A model generated the notes under the pieces. The model was not told the origin of the DNA. It saw nothing but the letters and a program-made list of their open reading frames with translations, and did no database searches. A stretch of DNA of 64,000 bases from Ideonella oryzae (lineage in GTDB: Bacteria > Pseudomonadota > Gammaproteobacteria > Burkholderiales > Burkholderiaceae_C): positions 62,001-126,000 of the forward strand of contig NZ_JAMXMC010000008.1 of assembly GCF_024055665.1 (NCBI RefSeq). Reading direction: 5' to 3'. The translations under genes were made by a program, and so were the position numbers. This document shows, piece after piece, positions 45,251 through 53,039 of this stretch (position 1 is the first letter of the stretch; every line of letters starts with the position of its first letter).

Positions 45251-45316
45251 GAAGTGCACCACCTTGGGTTGCCCCGATCTGGGGCGATTTTGGCAGGCTC
45301 AAGAATGGTGCACTTC
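45251..45316. promoter_or_regulatory. Dyad of GAAGTGCACCA / TGGTGCACTTC arms upstream of potF
   Basis: Two perfectly complementary 11-bp arms (45251-45261 and 45306-45316) flank a shorter stem GCCCC-GATCT-GGGGC (45271-45285). Each arm contains TGCACCA, the half-site of NtrC-type dyads, and the left one is followed by CCT-TGG as in TGCACCA-N3-TGG. The pair probably binds a regulator of potFGHI. I see no sigma-54 promoter between this region and potF. Confidence 0.5.
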
Positions 45317-45344
45317 ATGGAAAACGCGTCGATCAACGACAGGC

Positions 45345-46760
45345 TCAGAGCCAGCCCTTGGCCTTGACATCCGCCAGCGTGAGGTCCAGGCAGCGGCGGA
45401 TCAGGGTCATCATCTCGTCGACCTGGGCCCGGGTGATGATCAGCGGGGGGGCGATGACCATCCGGTCACCCACCGCACGCATCACCAGACCGTTGGCGAA
45501 ACAGTGCCCCCGACAGACCATGCCCACTTCCAGCGAGGAGGGGAAGAACTGTCGTGCGGCCTTGTCCTTCACGAGTTGAATGGCACCCATCAATCCGCAG
45601 CTGACCGCCTCGCCGACCAGCGGATGGTCACGCAGCGTCTCGAATTGCTGTGCAAGATACGGGCCGACATCGTCGCGCACGTGCTCGACCAGCTTGAGTT
45701 GCTGCATCAGCTTGATGTTGGCCACGGCCACGGCGCAGGCCACCGGGTGACCCGAGTACGTGTAGCCGTGCTCGAACTCGCCACCCTTCTCGATCAGCAC
45801 ATCGGCCACGCGGTCGCTGACCATCACGCCGCCCAGCGGCACGTAGCCGGCGGTGACGCCCTTGGCGAAGGTCATCAGGTCGGGCTTGCTGCCCATGGTC
45901 TCGCAGCCGAACCAGTTGCCGGTGCGACCGAAGCCGCAGATGACCTCGTCGGACACCAGCAGGATGCCGTACTTGTCGCAGATGCGCTGGATCTCGGGCC
46001 AGTAGGTCTTGGGCGGGATGATCACGCCGCCGGCCCCTTGCACCGGCTCGCCGATGAAGGCCGCGACCTTCTCCGGTCCGACTTCCAGGATGCGCTCTTC
46101 CAGCCAGCCGGCGGCCACCTTGCCGAACTCGTCCGGGCTCATGTCGCCACCCAGCTCGTACCAGAAGGGCTGCTGGATGTGGGTGATGTTGGGGATCGGC
46201 AGGCCGCCCTGGGCGTGCATGTAGGCCATGCCGCTGAGCGAGGCGCCGGCCATGGTGGAGCCGTGGTAGCCGTTCTTGCGGGAGATGATGACCTGGCGCT
46301 CCGGTTGCCCCTGCAAGGCCCAGTAGTGGCGCACCAGACGCACCACCGTGTCGTTGCTCTCCGAGCCCGAGGTGCCGTAGAACACATGCTTGAACTGCGG
46401 CGGCGTGACCTGGGCCAGCAACTCGGCCAGCTCGATGGCGGGGATGGTCGAGGTCTGGAAGAAGGCGTTGTAGTAGGGCAGCTCCTTCATCTGGCGGGTG
46501 GCTGCCTCGATCAGCGAAGGCTGGCTGTAGCCGGTGTTCACGCACCACAGGCCGCTCATGCCGTCGAGGATCTTGTGGCCCTCGCTGTCCCAGAGGTAGA
46601 TGTTCTCGGCCTTGGTGATGATGCGCGCGCCCTTCTTGGCCAGCGCGGCCGTGTCGGTGAAGGGGTGCAGGAAGTGCGCCGCGTCGGCCTGCTGCCATTC
46701 GCGGGTGCTGCGGCGGGTGGCCTGAGCGGGGGCCTGGATGACGATGTTGTCTTGTTGCAT
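45345..46760 (-). CDS. spuC: Class III aminotransferase, putrescine-pyruvate type (SpuC-like)
   Basis: PLP enzyme expected to transaminate putrescine (or other polyamines) with pyruvate, giving 4-aminobutyraldehyde. The 471-residue product has the class III pattern: YGTSGSESNDT, FIGEPVQGAGGVI, cofactor Asp in LLVSDEVICGFGRTG, and PLP Lys300 (TFAKGVTAGYVPLGG). It lies 50 bases downstream of the PuuA-type gene. Together with the Puu enzymes it gives two parallel putrescine routes. Omega-aminotransferases with other amines look similar. Confidence 0.85.
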   Translation of the reverse strand: MQQDNIVIQAPAQATRRSTREWQQADAAHFLHPFTDTAALAKKGARIITKAENIYLWDSEGHKILDGMSGLWCVNTGYSQPSLIEAATRQMKELPYYNAFFQTSTIPAIELAELLAQVTPPQFKHVFYGTSGSESNDTVVRLVRHYWALQGQPERQVIISRKNGYHGSTMAGASLSGMAYMHAQGGLPIPNITHIQQPFWYELGGDMSPDEFGKVAAGWLEERILEVGPEKVAAFIGEPVQGAGGVIIPPKTYWPEIQRICDKYGILLVSDEVICGFGRTGNWFGCETMGSKPDLMTFAKGVTAGYVPLGGVMVSDRVADVLIEKGGEFEHGYTYSGHPVACAVAVANIKLMQQLKLVEHVRDDVGPYLAQQFETLRDHPLVGEAVSCGLMGAIQLVKDKAARQFFPSSLEVGMVCRGHCFANGLVMRAVGDRMVIAPPLIITRAQVDEMMTLIRRCLDLTLADVKAKGWL

Positions 46761-46810
46761 GGTGGTTCCTTGAATGGTCGTGCAGCGGCCCTTGTGAGGC
46801 CGGCGTGGGA

Positions 46811-48178
46811 TCAGACGTGCAGCAGCAGGTGTTCGCGTTCCCAGGGCGAGATCACCTTCATGAATTCGGCGTGCTCGATTTCCTTCACCTCGGTGTAGAC
46901 CGTGACGAAGGCTTCGCCCAGCACGCTGGCCAGGTCCTTCTCGGCGCGCAGCAGCTCCAGCGCCTCGCCCAGGCTGCGCGGCAGCTGGTAGTCGCCCAGG
47001 TACGCGTCGCCCTTGCACTCGGGGGAGGGCTGGACCTTGTTCTTGATGCCCAGGTAACCGCAGGCCATCGTGGCCGCCAGCGCCACATAGGGATTGGCGT
47101 CGGCGCCGATCACGCGGTTCTCGATGCGGCGCGCGGCCGGGGACGAGATCGGCGAGCGGATGCCCACGGTGCGGTTGTCGATGCCCCACTGGATGTTGAT
47201 GGGCGCGGCGGTGAAGCGGGCCAGCCGGCGGTAGCTGTTCACATAGGGGGCGAACAGGGCCATGGCTGCCGGGATGTACTTCTGCAGGCCGCCGATGTAC
47301 CAGTAGAACTCCTGACTCGGGCTGCCGTCCTCGTTGCTGAACAGGTTGCGGCCGGTTTTGGTGTTCACCACGCTCTGGTGGATGTGCATGGCACTGCCCG
47401 GCTCGCCGGCAATCGGCTTGGCCATGAAGGTGGCGAACATGTCGTGGCGCAGCGCAGCTTCGCGCACCGTGCGCTTGAAGAAGAAGACCTCGTCGGCCAG
47501 GCCCAGCGGATGGGCGTGGAAGAAGTTGATCTCCATCTGTCCGGCGCCGATTTCGTGGATCAGCGTGTCCACGTTCAGCTCCATCTTGTCGCAGTAGTCG
47601 TAGATGTCCTCGAACAGCGGGTCGAACTCGTTGACCGCGTCGATGGAATAAGCCTGGCGCGAGGTTTCCGAGCGGCCGCTGCGGCCCACCGGCGGCTTGA
47701 GCGGCATGTCGGGGTCGGTGTTGCGGGCCACCAGGTAGAACTCGAGCTCCGGCGCCACCACCGGGTCCCAGCCCTCGGCGGCGAACAGGTCGCAGACGCG
47801 GCGCAGCACCGAGCGGGGGGCGAAGGGCACCAGCTTGCCATCGCGGTCGTAGCAGTCGTGCACCACCTGGGCGGTGGGGTCGGTGGCCCAGGGCACGATG
47901 CGCACGGTGGCCGGGTCCGGCCGCAGGTGCATGTCGTGGTCCATCGGGCTGATCACGTCGTAGTACGGGCCCTCTTCAGGGAACTCGCCGGTCACGCCCA
48001 TCGCGACGACCGCCTCGGGCAGCCGCATGCCGCGGTCTTCGGTGAACTTTTCCCGGGGCAGGATCTTGCCGCGGGCCACACCGGTCAGGTCGGGCACCAG
48101 GCATTCGATCTCGGTGACGTGATGTTGGTTGAGCCAGTTTTCGAGCTCGAGGAAATTGAAATGTTCTTTGCTGGCCAT
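46811..48178 (-). CDS. puuA: Gamma-glutamylputrescine synthetase (PuuA-like)
   Basis: Glutamine-synthetase-fold ligase that joins glutamate to putrescine using ATP, the first Puu-pathway step. The 455-residue product has the PuuA-type N terminus (ECLVPDLTGVARGK), metal/ATP residues in APELEFYL and GSAMHIHQSV, and the arginine segment NRTVGIRSP. The gene heads the segment puuA-spuC, 108 bases after puuD. Assignment to PuuA rather than ammonia-using glutamine synthetase rests on the sequence type and on puuB and puuD next door. Confidence 0.87.
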   Translation of the reverse strand: MASKEHFNFLELENWLNQHHVTEIECLVPDLTGVARGKILPREKFTEDRGMRLPEAVVAMGVTGEFPEEGPYYDVISPMDHDMHLRPDPATVRIVPWATDPTAQVVHDCYDRDGKLVPFAPRSVLRRVCDLFAAEGWDPVVAPELEFYLVARNTDPDMPLKPPVGRSGRSETSRQAYSIDAVNEFDPLFEDIYDYCDKMELNVDTLIHEIGAGQMEINFFHAHPLGLADEVFFFKRTVREAALRHDMFATFMAKPIAGEPGSAMHIHQSVVNTKTGRNLFSNEDGSPSQEFYWYIGGLQKYIPAAMALFAPYVNSYRRLARFTAAPINIQWGIDNRTVGIRSPISSPAARRIENRVIGADANPYVALAATMACGYLGIKNKVQPSPECKGDAYLGDYQLPRSLGEALELLRAEKDLASVLGEAFVTVYTEVKEIEHAEFMKVISPWEREHLLLHV

Positions 48179-48286
48179 GAGGCACCTGCTTCTGAAGCGT
48201 GACGCACGGATTGCCGCCTGGATTCAGGCGCCGGGCCGCGCGGGCCCCGGGGGATTCCGGCCTGCTGCCGGAGAGCACCGATCACC

Positions 48287-49117
48287 TCAACGGTGCGGTG
48301 CCCGGTGACTCTCCTGGGCCTTGCTCACCTGGTAGGCCCGGCAGGCCTGACCGAAGGCGGTGAGCATGGCCACCGATTGGGGGTTGTCGGCCGCCAGCCA
48401 CTCCGGGTGCCACTGCACGCACAGGCTGAAGCCCGGGGCATTGGTGACCGAGAAGGCCTCGACCAGTCCGTCGGGGGCGCGGGCTTCCACCTGCAGGCCC
48501 GGCGCCAATTGCTTGACCGCCTGACCGTGGACCGAGTTGACTTGGAAGGAGCCCGCACCGACGACCCGCTCCAGCACGCCGCCGGGCACCACCTGCACCG
48601 GATGGGCTGGGGCGTACTGCACCGCGGCCGGCTGGCCCTCGGGTGCGCGATGGTCGTCGTGGCCTTCGACCTCCTGCACCGCCTGGTACAGCGAGCCGCC
48701 CAGCGCGACGTTGGTCTCCTGTGTGCCCCGGCAGATGCCGAACAGTGGCACGCCACGGGCCAGGGCCCGGCGGATCAATGGCAGGGTCCAGCTGTCCCGC
48801 ACCGGGTCCAGCGGCAGGGCCGGGTTGTGCACCTCCTCGCCGAAGTGGCTGGGATGCACGTTGGACGGCGAGCCGGTGAGCAGCACGCCATCGGCCATGT
48901 CCAGCAGCACCTCGACCTCCTCGGCATCGGCCGAAGGCACGATCAGGGGCATGCCGCCCGCCAGGCGCACGGCGTCCAGGTACTTCTTGCCGGCGATATA
49001 GAAGGGATGCTCGCCCAGCACGCGGTTGCAGGCGGGCACCAGCACCAGCGGCTTGCGGGAAGTCGAGGAGGATGAGGCCGCGGGGGCCAGGGCGTTTGCT
49101 TCAGTCATGTCGTTCAT
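48287..49117 (-). CDS. puuD: Gamma-glutamyl-gamma-aminobutyrate hydrolase (PuuD-like)
   Basis: Class I glutamine-amidotransferase-fold hydrolase that releases GABA from gamma-glutamyl-GABA, the last Puu step. The 276-residue product has nucleophile Cys129 (FGICRGTQE) and the His237-x-Glu239 pair (VQWHPEW). Starts considered: ATG 49117 (used here), ATG 49108, and GTG 49129, whose GTGA would overlap the puuB stop. None has a strong ribosome site, so the start is uncertain by a few codons. Confidence 0.87.
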   Translation of the reverse strand: MNDMTEANALAPAASSSSTSRKPLVLVPACNRVLGEHPFYIAGKKYLDAVRLAGGMPLIVPSADAEEVEVLLDMADGVLLTGSPSNVHPSHFGEEVHNPALPLDPVRDSWTLPLIRRALARGVPLFGICRGTQETNVALGGSLYQAVQEVEGHDDHRAPEGQPAAVQYAPAHPVQVVPGGVLERVVGAGSFQVNSVHGQAVKQLAPGLQVEARAPDGLVEAFSVTNAPGFSLCVQWHPEWLAADNPQSVAMLTAFGQACRAYQVSKAQESHRAPHR

Positions 49118-49125
49118 GGTCCGTG

Positions 49126-50421
49126 TCACCCCAGCAGGTCGCGCAGGCGGTACCAGGCCATGCCGAGCACCAGCGCAGGTGTGCGCAGCAGGCGGCCCCC
49201 CGGGAAATCATGGTGCTTCAGGCGGGCGAAGACGTCAAAGCGGCTGGCGTCGCCGTTCATCGCCTCGGCCACCAGGCGGCCGGCCAGACCGGTCAGTGCC
49301 AGCCCGTGGCCGGAGAAGCCTTGCAGGTAGTACAGGTTGTCGCGCAGCCGCCCGAAGTCCGGTGCGCGGTTCATCGTGATGTCCACGAAGCCGCCCCAGG
49401 CGTATTGCACCTTCACGTCCTTGAGCTGCGGGAAGGTCTGCACCATGCGGCGACGCATGCTCTCGGCCAGGTTGGGCGGGGTCACGGTGCTGTAGCTCAC
49501 CCGGCCGCCGTAGAGCATGCGGTGGTCGTTGGTGGTGCGCAGGTAATCCAGCACGAAGTTGGTGTCGCACACCGCCGAGCGCGTGGGGATCAGGCTGTCA
49601 GCCAGGGCCGGGTCCATGGCCTCGGAGCAGACGATGTAGGTCCCCACCGGCATGATGCGGCGCTCCAGGTGCTCGGCCACACCCTGCAGGTAGACGTTGC
49701 CGGCCAGCAGCACCTTCTTGGCGCGCAGCGTGCCGCGGGCGGTGCGCAGGGTGATGACCGGGCCGGTCTCCAGCGCGGTGACGGGCGTCTCTTCGTGGAT
49801 GCGCACACCGGCGGCCGCCGCGGCGCGGGCGATGCCCAGGGCGTACTTGAGCGGATGCAGGTGCCCGGATTGCGGGTCGTACAGGCCGCTGTGGTAGCGC
49901 GGGCTGGCCACCCAGCGGGGCATGTCGGCGGCCGGGATGCGGGTGAACTCGGCTTGGTAGACCTGGGCCATGCGATCAGCCCACTGCATCAGCTCGGCAC
50001 CCTTGCGGGCGTTGGTGGCCACGCCGATGTAGCCCTGGCGCCATTCGGCATCGATCTGGAACTGCTGCATGCGGGTCTGCAACAGTTCCAGCGCTTCCAG
50101 GGACATGGACCAGACGCGGCGGGCGTCGTCGAGCCCGAGCTGGTCTTCGATCACCGACTGGTCGCAGGCCAGACCGTGGATGGCCTGGCCGCCGTTGCGG
50201 CCGCTGGCACCCCAGCCCACCTGCTTGGCTTCCAGCAGCGTCACCTGGTGCCCCATGCGGGCCAGGTCCAGGGCGGCCGTCAGGCCGGCAAGACCGCCCC
50301 CCACCACGGCAACATCACAGTCGGAGGTGCCGTCCAGCGGGGCGAAGCGCATATCGCGCAGGGCCGTGGCGGCGTAATAGGAATCGCGGGCGAGATCTTG
50401 GTCGACGCTCAGAAAGCTCAT
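49126..50421 (-). CDS. puuB: Gamma-glutamylputrescine oxidase (PuuB-like FAD oxidoreductase)
   Basis: FAD-dependent amine oxidase of the DAO family expected to oxidise gamma-glutamylputrescine. The 431-residue product has the dinucleotide motif VVGGGLAGLTAALDLA at about 39-54, the adjoining LLEAKQVGWGASGRNGG, and the C-terminal FAD segment GFSGHGLALTGLAGRL. First gene of the minus-strand polyamine run, divergent from the Lrp-type regulator. The ATG at 50421 begins the family-length reading; further upstream frame is not supported. Confidence 0.87.
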   Translation of the reverse strand: MSFLSVDQDLARDSYYAATALRDMRFAPLDGTSDCDVAVVGGGLAGLTAALDLARMGHQVTLLEAKQVGWGASGRNGGQAIHGLACDQSVIEDQLGLDDARRVWSMSLEALELLQTRMQQFQIDAEWRQGYIGVATNARKGAELMQWADRMAQVYQAEFTRIPAADMPRWVASPRYHSGLYDPQSGHLHPLKYALGIARAAAAAGVRIHEETPVTALETGPVITLRTARGTLRAKKVLLAGNVYLQGVAEHLERRIMPVGTYIVCSEAMDPALADSLIPTRSAVCDTNFVLDYLRTTNDHRMLYGGRVSYSTVTPPNLAESMRRRMVQTFPQLKDVKVQYAWGGFVDITMNRAPDFGRLRDNLYYLQGFSGHGLALTGLAGRLVAEAMNGDASRFDVFARLKHHDFPGGRLLRTPALVLGMAWYRLRDLLG

Positions 50422-50572
50422 ACGGTGGGCGCTAGGCAGTTCCTCGGATGGTCGGGTTCGGGTCGAGTGGTAAGAGATGACGCGGTGTTGTGTTGTGGGT
50501 GCGTCTTGGGAAATGAGTCTACCCAGGCGGGCGCGCAATGTGCTTGCGCCTTGATGCGGGAAGAACCCTGTA

Positions 50573-50590
50573 TCGCGCAACTTTGTGCGA
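50573..50590. promoter_or_regulatory. Candidate operator between puuB and the Lrp-type gene
   Basis: TCGCGCA-ACTT-TGTGCGA is an inverted repeat with six of seven arm positions pairing, 26 bases before the regulator ATG and within the 194-base divergent region. It is a plausible autoregulatory site for the Lrp/AsnC protein, though such sites are usually degenerate. Confidence 0.35.
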
Positions 50591-50615
50591 CGTATATTTG
50601 AGCACGAGAAATATT

Positions 50616-51095
50616 ATGCGAAGTACTGCCAAAACACCGCAACTGGATGCGATTGACCGGGCCATCCTGGATGAGCTGCAGGACGATGGCCGGGTCTCCA
50701 ACGTCGAACTGGCCCAGCGGGTGCATCTGTCGCCCTCGGCCTGCCTGCGCCGCGTCAAGCAACTGGAGGACGAAGGCGTCATTTCCCAGTACGTTGCGCT
50801 GCTCAATGCCAAGGCTGTGGGGCAACACGGCACCAGCTTCACCATCGTGAACCTGGAGTCCATGAGCAACAGCCTGCTCGAGGCCTTCGAGCAGGCCGTG
50901 CGGGACGAGCCCTCGGTGCTGGACTGCTACTACGTGGCGGGAGCCAACGACTACCTGATCCGCTTCACCTACCGGGATGCCGAGGACCTCGAGCGCTTCC
51001 ACACCGAGGTGCTGATGCGCCTGCCCGGTGTTGAGCGCTCGAATTCGATCCTGGTGCTGCGGACCGTCAAGAAAACGACCAAGCTGCCGCTCTGA
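50616..51095 (+). CDS. Lrp/AsnC-family transcriptional regulator
   Basis: A 159-residue feast/famine regulator. N-terminal helix-turn-helix (VSNVELAQRVHLSPSACLRRVKQLEDEG, split over about 24-51) is followed by the RAM ligand-binding domain with VLDCYYVAGANDYLIRF. It is transcribed away from puuB, as are polyamine-responsive Lrp-type regulators in other Burkholderiales and pseudomonads, so it probably controls this cluster. The ATG at 50616 lies in an AT-rich stretch; the frame opens earlier without support. Confidence 0.88.
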   Translation: MRSTAKTPQLDAIDRAILDELQDDGRVSNVELAQRVHLSPSACLRRVKQLEDEGVISQYVALLNAKAVGQHGTSFTIVNLESMSNSLLEAFEQAVRDEPSVLDCYYVAGANDYLIRFTYRDAEDLERFHTEVLMRLPGVERSNSILVLRTVKKTTKLPL

Positions 51096-51125
51096 GGCGG
51101 GGACGAGCGTGCCTGATCCGCGGGG

Positions 51126-51674
51126 TCAGGCGGCTTCGCGGGTCCAGTGGGCGCGTCGCTGGGCGGTTTGGGTGCGTGCCTCAGCTTCCCGGCGGCGGGC
51201 CTCGGGGTAGGTCATCGACTCTTCCAGGGCAATGTGCTCGTGGTGCAGCTGCGTGAAGACCTCGATCATGGCGCGCAGCAGGTCCACATCCACCCAGGTG
51301 TGGCCCTGGGACAGGGCATCCAGCAACGGGCTCAGTTCACGCCAGTTCTGCTCGATCCAGCCATGGTCCTGGCGCAACTGGGCGACCTGTTCCGCCAGGA
51401 GGGTGTCGCCGCTGGCCAGCAGCACCGGAAAGATGTGTCGCTCTTCCTCATCGTGGTGGGTGCGCCCCACTTCCTCGAAGAAGCGGTGGATGCCGCCTGC
51501 CAGGGTCTGGGCGGCCTCGTCCACGCCATGGGTTTCAAGACGTCGGAGCAGGGTCTCCAGATCCTGCAGGGTCAGCATCATGCGGCGGTGGGTGCCTTCC
51601 AGGCGATCAATGGGCGGCAGCGCCTCTCGGCGCATCCTGTGGAGCGGCAACGGAGTGGGAAGGGTGCGAGCCAT
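51126..51674 (-). CDS. Hemerythrin HHE-domain protein
   Basis: A 182-residue helical protein of the hemerythrin HHE type, which can bind a di-iron site and sense or carry oxygen or NO, or protect iron-sulfur centres. Candidate ligands are His29, His73/74, Glu77, His80, His104, His145 and Glu149-151 (HHEHIALEE). AAGGAGG about six bases upstream selects the ATG at 51674 over an in-frame start five codons earlier. It converges with the Lrp-type gene. Function in this organism is unknown. Confidence 0.82.
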   Translation of the reverse strand: MARTLPTPLPLHRMRREALPPIDRLEGTHRRMMLTLQDLETLLRRLETHGVDEAAQTLAGGIHRFFEEVGRTHHDEEERHIFPVLLASGDTLLAEQVAQLRQDHGWIEQNWRELSPLLDALSQGHTWVDVDLLRAMIEVFTQLHHEHIALEESMTYPEARRREAEARTQTAQRRAHWTREAA

Positions 51675-51720
51675 GGAGACCTCCTTCATCGCAGATGGTG
51701 CTTGTGAGGTCCATTGTTCT

Positions 51721-51761
51721 CGGAGGGGATCGACCCGCCTTGCGGCGGATCAACCCCTCCG
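51721..51761. other. Long nested stem-loop
   Basis: An outer 8-bp stem (CGGAGGGG / CCCCTCCG) encloses an inner CCGCC-TTGC-GGCGG hairpin, just past the agmatinase stop on the minus strand. There is no T tract, so it is not a typical intrinsic terminator; it may still stabilise or end the mRNA. Confidence 0.45.
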
Positions 51762-51769
51762 ATGCCTCG

Positions 51770-52690
51770 TCAGCGTGCCGGGGCCAGCCGTCCGCACAGG
51801 TAGGTCCAGACCAGCTGTGCCGCCACCAGGCTGGTCAGCTCCGCATGGTCGTAGGGTGGGGCGACTTCCACGCAATCCATGCCGACGAAGGGCAGGTCCG
51901 CCAACTCCTCAAGAATGGTGAAGACCTGGTTGCTGGTCAGCCCGGCGGGCTCAGGCGTGCCGGTGCCGGGGGCAAACGCCGGGTCCAGGCAGTCGATGTC
52001 CAGGCTGAGGTACAGCGGCGGGTTGCCGCAGTCCGCCAGGCGCTGGCGGATGCTGTCCAGCATCGGCGCCAGCTGGGCCGGGCTTTCCAGGCCGCGCAGG
52101 GCGCGGGCGGTGAAGATCTGTCCGCCCTGATCTTGCACGTACTCGCGCGCTTCGCGCACGCCCGAGGAGCGGATGCCGATCTGGGTGAAGCAGTCGGCTC
52201 GCGCCAGGCCCTCCTGGATGGCTTCGTAGACCCAGGTGCCATGGCCGCTGGGCTCGCCGAAGTGGTCCTCCCAGGTGTCGCAGTGGGCGTCGAAATGGAT
52301 CACCGCCAGCGGCTCGCCGAAGTGCTCCCGGTAGGCCCGCAGCAGGGGCAGCGTGATGGAGTGGTCGCCCCCCAGCCAGATCATGTGGTGCTTCTCCAGC
52401 AAAGGGGGCAGCAGCGGCGCCAGGGCGGCGCGCATGGCCTCGATGCCGGTGTTGGGCAGGTCCAGGTCGCCCAGGTCGCCCAGCCGGTCGATGGGGGAGA
52501 CATCGAACAGCGGATGGGTGGCGTCGCACAGCATCTGGCTGGCTTGTCGGATGGCTCTGGGCCCGAAGCGGGCTCCGGGCCGGTTGGTCACCGAGCCGTC
52601 CCAGGGGATGCCTGCGATGGCGAAGGGTTGTTGCCGGGCGGGGGCGGCGCCGATGAAGCCGCTCTGAGTGAGATAGGGGAATCCGGACAT
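51770..52690 (-). CDS. speB: Agmatinase/ureohydrolase (SpeB-like)
   Basis: Binuclear-manganese ureohydrolase that would split agmatine to putrescine and urea. The 306-residue product has all three family signatures: GGDHSITLP, HFDAHCDTW and SLDIDCLDPAFAPGTGTPEP. Close relatives include guanidinobutyrase and guanidinopropionase, so the substrate is not certain; the decarboxylase at 12977 and the putrescine cluster favour agmatine. GGAGA precedes the ATG at 52690. Divergent from aceA. Confidence 0.85.
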   Translation of the reverse strand: MSGFPYLTQSGFIGAAPARQQPFAIAGIPWDGSVTNRPGARFGPRAIRQASQMLCDATHPLFDVSPIDRLGDLGDLDLPNTGIEAMRAALAPLLPPLLEKHHMIWLGGDHSITLPLLRAYREHFGEPLAVIHFDAHCDTWEDHFGEPSGHGTWVYEAIQEGLARADCFTQIGIRSSGVREAREYVQDQGGQIFTARALRGLESPAQLAPMLDSIRQRLADCGNPPLYLSLDIDCLDPAFAPGTGTPEPAGLTSNQVFTILEELADLPFVGMDCVEVAPPYDHAELTSLVAAQLVWTYLCGRLAPAR

Positions 52691-53039
52691 GTGTGTCTCC
52701 GGGGGGATGCACAGCGCCTTGGCCATCCTGAGGCGGGCTGTGCGGGGCGGATGTTAGCCAAGGGTGGGTTGCCGCTGCACGGGCCCCGCAGGCGAGGTGC
52801 TTTTCCGTCATGCGCACAGGCCACTTCACATCGTGAAATGAGCCATTCTTGCGGTGCAGCAAAATTTTTCATCACGGAAAAAGTGATTCCGCATTGAGAA
52901 ATTTAATACATAAGTCATTGATTTTTATTGATAAAGATTTTGGTCTTATATAAGACATAAGTCTTCCTGGCGATGCGGCACGGGCGTACGCTTCTCTCCA
53001 ACGTGTTCCCTTTCATGGATCTCTTTTAAGGAGCTTGAG
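52691..53039. promoter_or_regulatory. AT-rich intergenic control region between speB and aceA
   Basis: This 349-base stretch holds no gene that I can support. Its right half (about 52855-52970) is strikingly AT-rich against the GC-rich surroundings and contains short dyads (ATCAC-N7-GTGAT) plus the overlapping palindromes listed separately. It must carry the promoters for both speB and aceA. No -35/-10 pair stands out with correct spacing. Confidence 0.6.
52943..52965. promoter_or_regulatory. Overlapping palindromes upstream of aceA
   Basis: GTCTTATATAAGAC (52943-52956) is a perfect 14-bp palindrome. Its right arm also pairs with the next segment, AAGAC-ATAA-GTCTT (52952-52965), giving three alternating arms. 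The form fits a dimeric helix-turn-helix (GntR-type) operator; the factor is not encoded next to it. Confidence 0.55.
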
